A stretch of 64,000 bases of DNA from Natrialbaceae archaeon AArc-T1-2 (GCF_030273315.1 NZ_CP127174.1:372001-436000); one strand, 5' to 3'. Positions 45,101 through 52,474 are shown, numbered from the stretch's first letter. Translations and numbers: made by a program. Notes: a model not told the origin generated them from the sequence alone.

Positions 45101-46024
45101 CTCGAGGAACTTGATGAAGATCAGTCGATTCATCAGATCGACGGAGAACAGACGCGTATCGTCGCCTGTCGCGTTCGGCGGTGCATCAACGCCGTCACCG
45201 ACGAGACTCCTCGCACGCCGTTCTTCCTCCGTATCAGTGACGCCGAAGACGTACTTGATGTAGTCGTCATAGAACTCGTCTGTGATCTCCTCTTGCTTGC
45301 GTTTGATGACGTCCTGTGCATCGTCAATGATAGAACAGAAATTCTGGAAGTCAAACGTCCGGATCAGCTCGGCAACGCGTTCGCGTTCGTCGGCAGAAAC
45401 CACCTCCATCGGGGGGTCGCCACGAGTCGTCTCGTTCTCGTAGAGCGTCTGAAAAACGGGCTGCAGATCCACCTTGCTGATGATGTTGTGAGTATACGAG
45501 TCAGGGTCGTACCGAACGAAGGCCCAGACCAGGCCGTCGGTCGCAAAGCCGAAGTCGGATTCGAACTCGCGCTGGCTGAGCCATGACTTCACCTGATCGA
45601 GCCCGTGTCCGCGGCCCTCGAGTTGTTTCTTTAACGGCTCCGCTTCGATCAGGAGACGTGACGAATCGACGCTTGGAATATCACGAAGCGAGACCGCGTA
45701 GTCAGCCTGCTCGCCTCGGGTCGTAGAAAACCCGCCCGCCTCGTATCCGTAGTTCTCGTACTGGAGTGCATCCAGTAGTGGCTCGATTACTCGATCCTTG
45801 GTGGTCGGTTCGGGATCCAATCGATCCCTCGTGTATTCCGACTTGAGAGTGTACTCTCCACGACCACGCGAGAACGTTTCGTCGAGAATGTCGTCGTCGA
45901 TCTGTTCTCGAAGCTGGCGAATAGACTGTGCGACCGTCTCGATGATCCGGTCTTCGTCTGCTTCAGAGACCTGTGTCTCGAACTCCTCGATATTGAACTC
46001 CGTTTGAACCTCCCCTACCGACAT
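42182..46024 (-). CDS. Type IIG-like restriction nuclease / Eco57I-class DNA methyltransferase
   Basis: A 1,280-residue single-chain restriction-modification-like protein. The N-terminal part (~90-200) resembles a PD-(D/E)xK nuclease: ADYAV followed by LLIEAEPLKK, with a Glu-x-Glu rather than the usual Glu-x-Lys. The methyltransferase core has SAM motif I in VVDPGMGSGHFL (~520), GVDIMEPAVEIGKLRLWLS, and motif IV VIVGNPPWD (~730), an N6-adenine signature. The C-terminal ~400 residues contain YPVYGGSNVYQ, a target-recognition-like region. It is a lone large enzyme, so methylation and cleavage are probably in one chain. It is led by a perfect inverted repeat. Confidence 0.88.
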   Translation of the reverse strand: MSVGEVQTEFNIEEFETQVSEADEDRIIETVAQSIRQLREQIDDDILDETFSRGRGEYTLKSEYTRDRLDPEPTTKDRVIEPLLDALQYENYGYEAGGFSTTRGEQADYAVSLRDIPSVDSSRLLIEAEPLKKQLEGRGHGLDQVKSWLSQREFESDFGFATDGLVWAFVRYDPDSYTHNIISKVDLQPVFQTLYENETTRGDPPMEVVSADERERVAELIRTFDFQNFCSIIDDAQDVIKRKQEEITDEFYDDYIKYVFGVTDTEEERRARSLVGDGVDAPPNATGDDTRLFSVDLMNRLIFIKFLEDKGIVDPNLLSRLVETYDPSIQPQSLYKTYFDPLFYEVLNKKPNDRPSQVENTELYDDIPYLNGGLFRPELGTDNDIDEQDFDVRDSVLESIIELLERYQFSADGGPTDIDPSVLGSVFEKTINYLTTDPGDQNADLGAYYTPKEITRFSAEQTVRPALKEQFQETLVEEREWPKAEVDQYETVYELIDDLPGSTNLITRLLTDVDELYVVDPGMGSGHFLTSVVEEITNIRQELWKKTEEYPHRHRLKQTTVQNNIYGVDIMEPAVEIGKLRLWLSIIAELEAEDLVELDTEELALPNITFNVRQGNSLIGYVGFPEETEEGLATFERWTEDSVRSRYEDVIEEIQLHEEYKAFPEKAEQHRQNALELLEEYREELDEDILDDFQDVVDDVTQDDLDSYTPFHWVLEFAEVYADGGFDVIVGNPPWDRLRPTRDDYFVRYDEKFQSYLPEEKERRQEELLEDPGIAEGWEQYQHEIEVVSEYFHESGEYTMQKPTIGGTSQGTENDLSALFLERIFQLTREGGFAAQVLPGAIFNGASTKDLRTHILDETTIQSLVTFENRGIIFPEIHNQYNFGIVTFKNSYKTEELRGIFQQVGMDVLDDIEENALRIPRRVLREYSPEARIFPYLQSQEEVDVLNTILAQPPISEKRDGKWYAEPYAELHRTSDTDRFVEDSDEGDYPVYGGSNVYQFSYDPSFVDIESPEFWSVDEDANPEKSAKRRIREKNLRKLKRGLYDAFDGSGSQIGFVNDLLDEHRGEELSEQDVLLDCTEYRIVFRDIARASDERTIIASVIPPGTVCTNTLHTLRPYEINPDKEDLQELPLHSVYERVFTDESLFAALGLINSIPFDYLMRTKVDTHIVMYKFEESQVPRLTEGDEWFEHIWTRAARLNCYGEEFAEMRDRLGIEAATDPDEREEIQAELDAGAFHAYGLDREQTAFALDDFHTVQNPRRMTDEYLDLVLEKYDELTSK

Positions 46025-46027
46025 TAT

Positions 46028-46049
46028 ATGACTCCCCGTTTCGAGTCAT
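46028..46049. promoter_or_regulatory. Inverted repeat at the methyltransferase start
   Basis: ATGACTC-N8-GAGTCAT, perfect 7-base arms, 4-25 bases before the start codon at 46,024. It overlaps the expected transcription start of a leaderless mRNA and could be an autoregulatory operator. Confidence 0.55.
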
Positions 46050-46353
46050 TGGAAAAGAAAGTATGCCTCTTGATTCCCGCCAGGTCCGCGGTTTCACTTC
46101 TGATCAGGTGTCCTCGATTCTCACTTCTGCCCCTACAGAACATGAAAGATGAGGTTATCAGTACGGGAATCGGACCCCGATCGCGGGTGAAATGTCCTCG
46201 AAGAGGGGGTTCGCGGACACTCGATAGTGATCTCTACGTTCTCGGCAAGTCACCTGGGTGAGTTCATGTGCGTACTGAAGGGTCTGGTATCGCTCGTTTC
46301 CAAACAGCTTTGGGAAAAGGTTAGTAACTGCCAGGTGCTTACCGGAAACCAAC
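46050..46353. other. Non-coding spacer in the defence cargo
   Basis: About 300 bases without a credible protein frame. Composition is less GC-rich than core chromosome. It probably carries the methyltransferase promoter and decayed sequence. Confidence 0.35.
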
Positions 46354-46485
46354 TTGGACAAGTACATCGAATGCACGAGCTGTGGGTTTGTTCTTCTCTC
46401 TGGGAGCATAACTGACCCAACACCGAAGAATTGGGACTTGTGTCCCGACTGCGGAGGAAATGAATTTAGTTTTACTGGTGGGTGA
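46354..46485 (+). pseudogene. Zinc-ribbon fragment
   Basis: A frame from a TTG codon at 46,354 encodes LDKYIECTSCGFVLL, then WDLCPDCGGNEFSF, and stops at 46,485. The C-x2-C ... C-x2-C spacing is that of a small zinc ribbon. The frame is open a little further upstream but has no ATG or GTG, so it is either a TTG-started mini-protein of about 43 residues or the tail of a broken gene. It lies between the two restriction-type genes. Confidence 0.4.
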
Positions 46486-46571
46486 TTCTCCTATACATAT
46501 CGTGAACAATTCGTCCTTGAAGACGGCCTTCGCGGACAGGTTTATTTCCCACACGTGAGATGACGCAAGTC

Positions 46572-47873
46572 ATGACGCGAATGACTGCCGAGGGGTTTTT
46601 CGGTGGGGCTGATGATCGGATCCCGAACCTTCAGTCAGCCCTCCGATTCGTTTCGAAACAAGAACCAACAGATGCAGCTCTTACGAACTGGATAATAGGA
46701 AACACAACTGCTACCTCAGAAGAGAATGTTCGATCGAATATATCGTTCCTCGAGTCGATCGACCTACTCGAGGCCACTCCTGACGGCTATCAGACCACGA
46801 ACAAGGGCGAAGCCTTCTGGAGACAGGGCGAGCCGCAAGTCATGTACGAAGGGCTTGCGACAGCAGTCGACGGGTTTCGCGAAATCTGTCGAGCTATCCC
46901 AGCTGGTCACCGAACGATAGAGGACATACAGCAGCAACTTCGGCGTGCTTATCCCGACTATGAGTTACCGAAGGGCGTTGTCAGCAGGCACCTCGGCTGG
47001 CTCGAATCTCTCGACCTGGTCACCAAACAGGACGGTGTTTACTCGATCCCGATCGAAGACGGCGAGTTCGAAGTTGGTGAGACGTACAGTCGGTGGTTCA
47101 TCCACGACGTCCTCAAGGGCGAACGGTACAAAGGAATCGCAACACCGAGTGAGCACCCTCTGATCTTCATCTTTACCGGTGAATCCGGTAGTGACTATGG
47201 ATACGAAGACGAGTTCCTCGAGGACGATACCTTCCTCTACACCGGAGAAGGAACCGAGGGCGATATGACGATGGACGACGGGAACAAGGCGATCCGCGAC
47301 CACAAGGAGAACGGTGACGATATCCACCTCTTCGAAGACACCGATATGCCCTGGATCGTCACGTATCTCGGCGAGTACGAATATCTCTCACATCGAACCG
47401 AGACACTGGTGGACGAAAACGATGACCCTCGCGACGCCTTCCGTTTCCGGTTAGCTCCCGTCGGCGGAACTGAGATCGAGAGCGAGGAGGGGACACCTCG
47501 CTCGCTGTCGGATGAGGAGCTGTTTCAAAAAGCAAAGCAGAGCTCTCCGTCAGGATCAACGACCTCGACGGGCAGCTCGAGCGGTAGCCGTTCATACCCG
47601 CGATCCGAGTTCGTCCGGGAATTCGCCCTTCGAATGGCGGACGGTGTGTGCCAGGGCTGTGAGGAAGACGCACCGTTCGTGAGCAAACAAGGTGAGCCGT
47701 TCCTCGAGGTCCATCACCTTACCCGTCGGAGTGATGGAGGGCCTGACGATCCGGAGAACGTCATCGCCCTGTGTCCGAACTGTCATCGCCGGGTGCACGA
47801 GGGCCGTCATGGCGACGAGTTTAATCAAAGGCTGAAGGAAAAAGTCAAGTCACGGAACGAAAAGTACCTTTAA
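46572..47873 (+). CDS. wHTH-SRA-HNH endonuclease (ScoMcrA-like, modification-dependent)
   Basis: A 433-residue protein with two winged-helix units (~1-160), an SRA-like domain of the ScoMcrA type (~190-310; TGESGSDYGYEDEF, FLYTGEGTEGDMTMDDGNKA, HKENGDDIHLFED) and an HNH nuclease (~355-433) with zinc Cys pairs CQGC and CPNC around LEVHHLTRRSDGG. Relatives cut DNA with methylated or phosphorothioated bases, which the SRA domain recognises. The TTTATTT box at 46,541-46,547 is 25-31 bases before ATG 46,572, so this start is favoured over 46,560. It probably guards against modified foreign DNA. Confidence 0.88.
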   Translation: MTRMTAEGFFGGADDRIPNLQSALRFVSKQEPTDAALTNWIIGNTTATSEENVRSNISFLESIDLLEATPDGYQTTNKGEAFWRQGEPQVMYEGLATAVDGFREICRAIPAGHRTIEDIQQQLRRAYPDYELPKGVVSRHLGWLESLDLVTKQDGVYSIPIEDGEFEVGETYSRWFIHDVLKGERYKGIATPSEHPLIFIFTGESGSDYGYEDEFLEDDTFLYTGEGTEGDMTMDDGNKAIRDHKENGDDIHLFEDTDMPWIVTYLGEYEYLSHRTETLVDENDDPRDAFRFRLAPVGGTEIESEEGTPRSLSDEELFQKAKQSSPSGSTTSTGSSSGSRSYPRSEFVREFALRMADGVCQGCEEDAPFVSKQGEPFLEVHHLTRRSDGGPDDPENVIALCPNCHRRVHEGRHGDEFNQRLKEKVKSRNEKYL

Positions 47874-48038
47874 ACCCCTCAGAGACCGGCTTTGAGGACA
47901 TCCGTCAGCACCGGTAAATCGATTCTCGAGTGAGGATGTCTCTCGTCTAAATAGGGGAAGGTCTCTCTGTTCTCTACTAATTGGTGAATTTGGAAAGTAC
48001 CAAAAGAATCCTATACTCGAAGCATGTAGGTCCCACTA
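47874..48038. promoter_or_regulatory. AT-rich spacer with a TATA box
   Basis: CTATACTCG near 48,011-48,019 lies about 26 bases before the ATG at 48,039, a good leaderless promoter. From here to 49,250 the DNA is clearly more AT-rich than the rest. Confidence 0.5.
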
Positions 48039-48494
48039 ATGAATTCCAAGCTCCTCCCACTAGCACTCCTTGAGGTGAACGATGAGGAGCCAATAGAAGG
48101 AATAACCAGATTCATGAAGCTGGTTTTCCTGGCGCAAGAGGAGCGGCTAGGAAGAGATATCTACGAATATGTTCCTGGCCAATACGGACCCTTCTCAAAG
48201 GAACTCTATGATGATCTGGATAAATTAGAAAGAAAAGAGTTCGTAGAACGAGTTGATGAGCCGACTATCAAAGAGAATGATAGGCAGGTTTACCAGATCA
48301 CGGATAAGGGAAGAAGAACTCTAAGGCAGGCAAGAGAGATTCCGGATAATGACTTTCCAGAAGCTGTAGAGTCAATCAGTGAATTAAAAGATAGTTATAA
48401 TTCAATGGACTTGTGGGACTTGTTAGAGTATGTTTATGCGGAATATCCACACATGGCTGAAAACAGTGTCCTTGATATTCCTGTAGAGGCCTAA
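48039..48494 (+). CDS. YwgA/SocA-like wHTH protein
   Basis: A 151-residue protein. Its N-terminal half (EEPIEGITRFMKLVFLAQEE, then VPGQYGPFSKELYDDLDKLE) resembles the YwgA / DUF4065 (Panacea, SocA) fold seen in antitoxins and defence-associated proteins. A wing-like region follows (VYQITDKGRRTLRQ), then a C-terminal helix. Codons are rich in A and T, unlike the flanking genes, which indicates recent transfer. It is convergent with, and eight bases from, the membrane protein gene, and the two may form a functional pair. Confidence 0.65.
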   Translation: MNSKLLPLALLEVNDEEPIEGITRFMKLVFLAQEERLGRDIYEYVPGQYGPFSKELYDDLDKLERKEFVERVDEPTIKENDRQVYQITDKGRRTLRQAREIPDNDFPEAVESISELKDSYNSMDLWDLLEYVYAEYPHMAENSVLDIPVEA

Positions 48495-48501
48495 TTGACC
48501 A

Positions 48502-49248
48502 CTATTCGCCTTCATTGTTTTCCACGTCCTCCTCTTGTGCTTTCGCCATATCCTCTAACTCTTCAGTTTCATCATCGTCGTCATCCTTGGGTCGGTCATC
48601 AAATTTCCATCTCATAACTCTATCAGCATCCCTTATGTCGTCAAACTCTACGTGAGATATCTGAGCGTTGTGAAGATATGCATACCCTGTGAATTTGTAA
48701 TGGTGTACAATCTCCCCATCTTGATTGTAAAAAAGCCGCCGTGGATTTTCTAAGAGAATATCCCTATCAGTGCTTATTTCGCCTTTATCTTCGATTCTTC
48801 CTTGTAGCTCATCTCCGTTTTGCATACGCACACGAACTTGGTACTTTTTCTTGGAAGACTCCGTTTCTATTATCGAGAAGAATTTATACCAGAGTCCTTG
48901 CCTACTTGCAACTCGGTCTCCACCAAATTCAGTATATCCTAATATTGCTCCCTGTACAGCCGAAATGAGAATAATAAACATATACACACCAATGGCAGAT
49001 TGCGGTTCGGAAACAAGTTCTATTAGATCTCTATATGAGGCGAACCCTAGTTTATAGTTGCTATATAATAAGTAAAATATAACAACTGATAAAAGGCTTA
49101 TACCAAAGCTTAGAGCAATTGTATCTGTTCGATTGAGCCAATCAGCACGATCAGTAATTAGAAGTCCTATTTTCACACCAGCTATACCAGGAAGTATCAA
49201 CAATATAAGTGAGACCAGGTTCAGACCCAGTGAAATACCACTTACCAT
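48502..49248 (-). CDS. DUF6338-like membrane protein
   Basis: A 248-residue protein with three to four N-terminal membrane helices (LVSLILLILPGIAGVKIGLL, SFGISLLSVVIFYLLYS, YMFIILISAVQGAILGY) and a cytoplasmic Sm/OB-like beta domain (VRVRMQNGDELQGRIEDKG, ILLENPRRLFYNQDGE). It ends in an acidic tail. This layout matches DUF6338 proteins, whose function is not known. AT-rich like its convergent neighbour. A GTAAATG region about 26-30 bases upstream could be its TATA box. Confidence 0.65.
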   Translation of the reverse strand: MVSGISLGLNLVSLILLILPGIAGVKIGLLITDRADWLNRTDTIALSFGISLLSVVIFYLLYSNYKLGFASYRDLIELVSEPQSAIGVYMFIILISAVQGAILGYTEFGGDRVASRQGLWYKFFSIIETESSKKKYQVRVRMQNGDELQGRIEDKGEISTDRDILLENPRRLFYNQDGEIVHHYKFTGYAYLHNAQISHVEFDDIRDADRVMRWKFDDRPKDDDDDETEELEDMAKAQEEDVENNEGE

Positions 49249-49309
49249 AGTCCTTGGGAGACTTTTCGTACATCAGGTACGTAAATGATACTACTGGACA
49301 AAACGATTC

Positions 49310-49372
49310 ACACTCGACCGCACTCGAACGGCCGTCGCGAGCGGCGACGGGCCGTAAGACGCGATCGAGTGT
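49310..49372. repeat. Compound inverted repeat
   Basis: Outer arms ACACTCGA (49,310-49,317) and TCGAGTGT (49,365-49,372) enclose an inner imperfect stem, GCCGTCGC (49,331-49,338) with GCGACGGGC (49,344-49,352). It lies between the AbrB-like gene stop and the DUF6338-like start: a terminator, operator or boundary element. Confidence 0.45.
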
Positions 49373-49435
49373 TCAGTGACTTTTGTTCGGCAGTATGAAT
49401 CGGCAAGTCAAAAATAGGAGCGAGTTACAGTCTAT

Positions 49436-49621
49436 CTACGGGTAATCATCTGTATTTATAACAGACACTTCCCATGTCTCTGCATCTGTTCGGGTTACTC
49501 GAACCGGCTGATCTTTCACATTGCCCTCCTCGTCTACCAACCCCAGCGCCCGAAGCTCGCTCTTCGGGAGCACGACACCGCCCGACGTCCGACCAACTTG
49601 TACCAACTTGTGGATGGGCAT
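49436..49621 (-). CDS. AbrB/SpoVT-like small DNA-binding protein
   Basis: A 61-residue protein, MPIHKLVQVGRTSGGVVLPK onward, with the swapped-hairpin AbrB pattern (GRTSGGVVLPKSELRALGL) and a strand-rich tail (TWEVSVINTDDY). Such proteins serve as transition-state regulators or antitoxins. TTTAAAC at 49,651-49,657 lies about 30-36 bases upstream. It is divergent from the first virion-module gene and may control it. Confidence 0.75.
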   Translation of the reverse strand: MPIHKLVQVGRTSGGVVLPKSELRALGLVDEEGNVKDQPVRVTRTDAETWEVSVINTDDYP

Positions 49622-49744
49622 GGCTACGTTTGTGGCTGGTACTGAATCTGTTTAAACATTGGTCTCACCAGTACGAGACTATGATATTCCCGGTTGCTAT
49701 CACCACGGGCGTCCTCCTCGAGGTGAGGTGCTCGGAACACAGGA

Positions 49745-49769
49745 ATGAGCGATTCCAGCCCAATGGATT
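49745..49769 (+). pseudogene. Severed 5' end of the first virion-module gene
   Basis: ATG 49,745 reads MSDSSPMD up to the insertion point. Removing the insertion sequence and one target copy joins it in frame to the coding region that now starts at 51,213. Confidence 0.75.
49762..49769. repeat. Target-site duplication AATGGATT (left copy)
   Basis: An identical 8-base copy stands at 51,212-51,219, directly after the right terminal repeat. Eight bases is normal for ISH6-type elements. Confidence 0.9.
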
Positions 49770-51211
49770 GGTCGTGTCCCAAACTCGTCTAGAGTCGTAA
49801 CTGACTCCTGTGGAAACAGGGTCACCTCTGGTACCTACCCCGAAGTGACCCATGCACGCCACAATCGACGCGCAAGTCACGGTTAGCATCGACTTAGACA
49901 AAACGCTACCGCTTGCCACTCTCGCTGAATCTCTCACAGAGCTTCACCTCGAGGCGACGATCCTCGAGGAGCTTGTCAAAAGCCTCGACGAGCGCCTCGT
50001 CGAGGCGTACTGTGGGGAGAAACACGCGCGCGGAAACGGCGATCGCCGTTTCCAGCGCGCCGGAACCACAACACGAACAGCTGTGACAACCGCAGGAGAG
50101 CACGAATTTTCCCTTCATCACGTCAAAGACACCGCTGCCACCGGTGACGATCCTACCTACTTCCGCCCTCTCGAAGATCTCATCAAATTCGACGGGCAGC
50201 GCATCTATCAAGAGGATATTTCGCTCCAGAGTACCGAACTCGCTACGTCGCTCAGCTTTCGTGATGCCGTTGCCCACGGCGACGGCTTCACTCCGATGCC
50301 TTCGAGAACCACGATCAACCGCCGAGTCCGTGAGTACGGCAGCAAACTCGGTGACTTCGTTCGTGATCGGCTTCCTGGGACGAATGCAGACACTGTCGTT
50401 CCTGACGGAACGAAGTGTCATAGCCAGGACGATCACTGCACGTACCACGACGTCAACGTCACTCTCGGACAGATCACCGAAGACAACGCGGAAACCACGC
50501 TCTTAGACGTCAATGTCAACGAACCGTGGGACGATACAGCAGAAGATCTCGAAGAGAACGAGGCGATCACTGACGACGCGACGGTCGTCAGTGACGCCGA
50601 GGAATCCCTCGTCGACGCCTTCGAGACCAGCTATCGATCTCATCAGCTCGATCTCGTTCATGTCGGTCGAACGCTTGGATACAAGCTGTGGAAGGACGGT
50701 ACCTTTTCGCTCGAAACGCGGAAAGCGATCGCCTCAGACGTCACAAACGACTTGTTCCATCTGAAAAACTCGGTTGCGCTCCATGCATCGAGGAATGAGC
50801 GTTTGGCGATCCGCGAGCGGATCGACCAAACGCTCGAGAACCTCACGAAGGAGGCGTGGCGCTTAGAGCAACAGGACTCTCCAAAAGCAGCGGCGTACCT
50901 CCGAAAATGGGCACAAGCAACCGTCACATTCGCCGAACTCGCACTCGAGGGACAAGAGGTTCTGTGGACATCGAACGTGGTTGAACGAGCCATGGGCGAA
51001 ATCTCGAAGCGGTGTAAAAACCAGTGGATGAGATGGACAGAGTCCGGCTTAGAATCGCTCCTCTGGCTCAATCTCGTGAGATATGCCGATTCCGAGCAGT
51101 TCGCGGCGTTCGCCGACGAACTGCTCGAGCGTTCAGCCAAAACAGCCATGACATTGGAGGTGTCAGTTGACGCTACCAGAGGCGAACTCTAGACGAGTTT
51201 GTGACGGGACC
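49770..51211 (+). mobile_element. ISH6-family insertion sequence (complete, 1,442 bp)
   Basis: The left end begins GGTCGTGTCCCAAACTCG. The right end, read inward, begins GGTCCCGTCACAAACTCG. The terminal inverted repeats match at 20 of 23 positions. It is flanked by the 8-base duplication AATGGATT and carries one full transposase gene. Confidence 0.93.
49852..51192 (+). CDS. ISH6-family transposase
   Basis: A 446-residue transposase that fills nearly the whole insertion sequence. The N-terminal region (ESLTELHLEATILEELVKSL, GNGDRRFQRAGTTTRTAVTT) is typical of ISH6 relatives. The DDE-type catalytic residues are probably the Asp in VVPDGTKCHS, the Asp in LDLVHVGRTLGY's region, and the Glu in SNVVERAMGEISKRCK. 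The reading frame is intact, and an apparently identical copy starts at 63,573, so the element is probably active or recently was. Confidence 0.92.
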   Translation: MHATIDAQVTVSIDLDKTLPLATLAESLTELHLEATILEELVKSLDERLVEAYCGEKHARGNGDRRFQRAGTTTRTAVTTAGEHEFSLHHVKDTAATGDDPTYFRPLEDLIKFDGQRIYQEDISLQSTELATSLSFRDAVAHGDGFTPMPSRTTINRRVREYGSKLGDFVRDRLPGTNADTVVPDGTKCHSQDDHCTYHDVNVTLGQITEDNAETTLLDVNVNEPWDDTAEDLEENEAITDDATVVSDAEESLVDAFETSYRSHQLDLVHVGRTLGYKLWKDGTFSLETRKAIASDVTNDLFHLKNSVALHASRNERLAIRERIDQTLENLTKEAWRLEQQDSPKAAAYLRKWAQATVTFAELALEGQEVLWTSNVVERAMGEISKRCKNQWMRWTESGLESLLWLNLVRYADSEQFAAFADELLERSAKTAMTLEVSVDATRGEL

Positions 51212-51219
51212 AATGGATT
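51212..51219. repeat. Target-site duplication AATGGATT (right copy)
   Basis: The matching copy of the 8-base duplication at 49,762-49,769. Its ATG at 51,213 is in frame with the interrupted gene. Confidence 0.9.
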
Positions 51220-51521
51220 GGTCACGGAATTGGAACGCACTCGCCCGGACGCCAGGCGGCCTCGCCGCTCACGTCGTCGCGGCCGTCGACGGCAAGGTCG
51301 TCGCGAGTGCGTGCGGTCTCGAGTCAAATGAGTGGACCATTCTCGACCGTACAGACAGCCCCGTCCGCCTTTGCGGAACGTGTGCGAACCATTTCGGCGG
51401 AACCGGTCCCCGCCCGGTCGCCCTCGAGGAGACGGTGACCGTCCCGGTCGATGGCGTCGACGTCGCCCCGATCGGGACGTCGGCGACCCTCACCGACGCC
51501 TACCCGGGTGAGAGAGCGTGA
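51213..51521 (+). CDS. First virion-module gene, 5' end displaced by the IS
   Basis: The present frame gives 102 residues from ATG 51,213 (MDWSRNWNALARTPGGLAA). It has a Cys cluster (CGLESNEWT and LCGTCANHF), likely a small zinc site. Originally the protein began six codons earlier at 49,745 (MSDSSP). The IS target duplication recreated the ATG of codon 7, so a nearly full-length protein could still be made if transcription reads out of the IS or a promoter forms at its end. The next gene overlaps by four bases. Function unknown. Confidence 0.7.
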   Translation: MDWSRNWNALARTPGGLAAHVVAAVDGKVVASACGLESNEWTILDRTDSPVRLCGTCANHFGGTGPRPVALEETVTVPVDGVDVAPIGTSATLTDAYPGERA

Positions 51522-51901
51522 GCCGGGACGATCTCTTCGCCGGCGTCGACGACGTCCAGGACGACGACTCGAGCAGCTGCTCACGGGACGATCGCGACGG
51601 CCTCGAGGGAACCGACTACGTCAACCCGCTCGAGTGGGCTCGTCATCTCGAGTACGACGAGGTCCACTCGTTCACCGTCGGGTTCGCCCCGGCGTTCCTG
51701 GCGATCGTGCTGGGCGAGCCGACGTTCATGTTCCTGACGGCGCTGATCGTCGCCGGGGCGTTCCTCCCGTGGCTACTCCGCAAGCGGCTCCGGTACTGTC
51801 CCCGGGAACCCCACTACTGCGTCGGCGGCGCTGTCCTCGGTGTCGTCGCGGCGGTTCCGGTCGGACTCGCCCTCGATCTCGTGGGGGTGCTACCCGCGTG
51901 A
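51518..51901 (+). CDS. Small polytopic membrane protein (virion module)
   Basis: A 127-residue protein starting at GTG 51,518, which overlaps the preceding stop. An acidic N-terminal ~45 residues is followed by about three membrane helices (FTVGFAPAFLAIVLG, FMFLTALIVAGAFLPWLL, VGGAVLGVVAAVPVGLALDL). It is probably a virion inner-membrane protein. Many such proteins are expected in viruses with an internal lipid layer. Not assigned to a named family. Confidence 0.7.
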   Translation: MSRDDLFAGVDDVQDDDSSSCSRDDRDGLEGTDYVNPLEWARHLEYDEVHSFTVGFAPAFLAIVLGEPTFMFLTALIVAGAFLPWLLRKRLRYCPREPHYCVGGAVLGVVAAVPVGLALDLVGVLPA

Positions 51902-52101
51902 CGGACACCGACCGTCGGCTCGAGGTGTCCGACGTCGCCGTCAGTCTCCTTGCCGCCGCCAGCACCGCGGCGTTCGCGATCGGCCGGCAGCGAGCCGACG
52001 CCAATCCCCGCGAGCTCCCGGCCGACCCGGACGACGACAATCGCGATGATCCAGACGAGATCGTCCTCGAGAAAGACGGGTCGGGGATCTACCGCCCATG
52101 A
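51898..52101 (+). CDS. Small membrane protein (virion module)
   Basis: A 67-residue protein from GTG 51,898, overlapping the previous stop by four bases. One hydrophobic stretch (VSDVAVSLLAAASTAAFAIG) is followed by an acidic tail (LPADPDDDNRDDPDEI). It has the form of a single-span membrane protein of a membrane-containing virus. Supported mainly by the tight gene chain 51,213-52,430. Confidence 0.65.
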   Translation: MTDTDRRLEVSDVAVSLLAAASTAAFAIGRQRADANPRELPADPDDDNRDDPDEIVLEKDGSGIYRP

Positions 52102-52430
52102 GCGAGGAAAAGACCCTCGAGGAGGTCTACACCGACCGCAACCTACTCGCCCTGGCGGCGGCAGAAATGGCCGTCCGGCTCCATCTCGCCCTGGGCCCGC
52201 CCGAGTCGGCGTACTTCGACGGCGGCTGGTATCGTCCGGAGGCGGACGACGCCGACGCCGGTGAGTGGGGAGTCGTCTCCCTCGAGACGCCGGAGGGACA
52301 GGCGAGCTGGCACGTTCCGATCGACCTCGCCCGGCGGTCGCACCTGACCGAGACCGTGCCCGACTGGGACGGTCACACCCGGCAGGTGAAGAACGACCGC
52401 CTTCGGCGTTTCACCGGTCTCGATTACTGA
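52098..52430 (+). CDS. Hypothetical protein of the virion module
   Basis: A 110-residue soluble protein (MSEEKTLEEVYTDRNLLALA, GGWYRPEADDAD, EGQASWHVPIDLARR). Its ATG overlaps the previous stop. The fold appears mixed alpha/beta, and I recognise no motif. Last gene of the first short operon of the module; 135 bases separate it from the large VP1-like gene. Confidence 0.65.
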   Translation: MSEEKTLEEVYTDRNLLALAAAEMAVRLHLALGPPESAYFDGGWYRPEADDADAGEWGVVSLETPEGQASWHVPIDLARRSHLTETVPDWDGHTRQVKNDRLRRFTGLDY

Positions 52431-52474
52431 CGCTGTTCGGCCCTCCAGGTCCTGACGCGAACGTCACGGCCCGG

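Noticed and set aside
46158-46415. Overlapping frames of 60-85 codons on both strands before the SRA-HNH gene
   Set aside because: They lack family features. Only the zinc-ribbon frame ending at 46,485 shows a motif.
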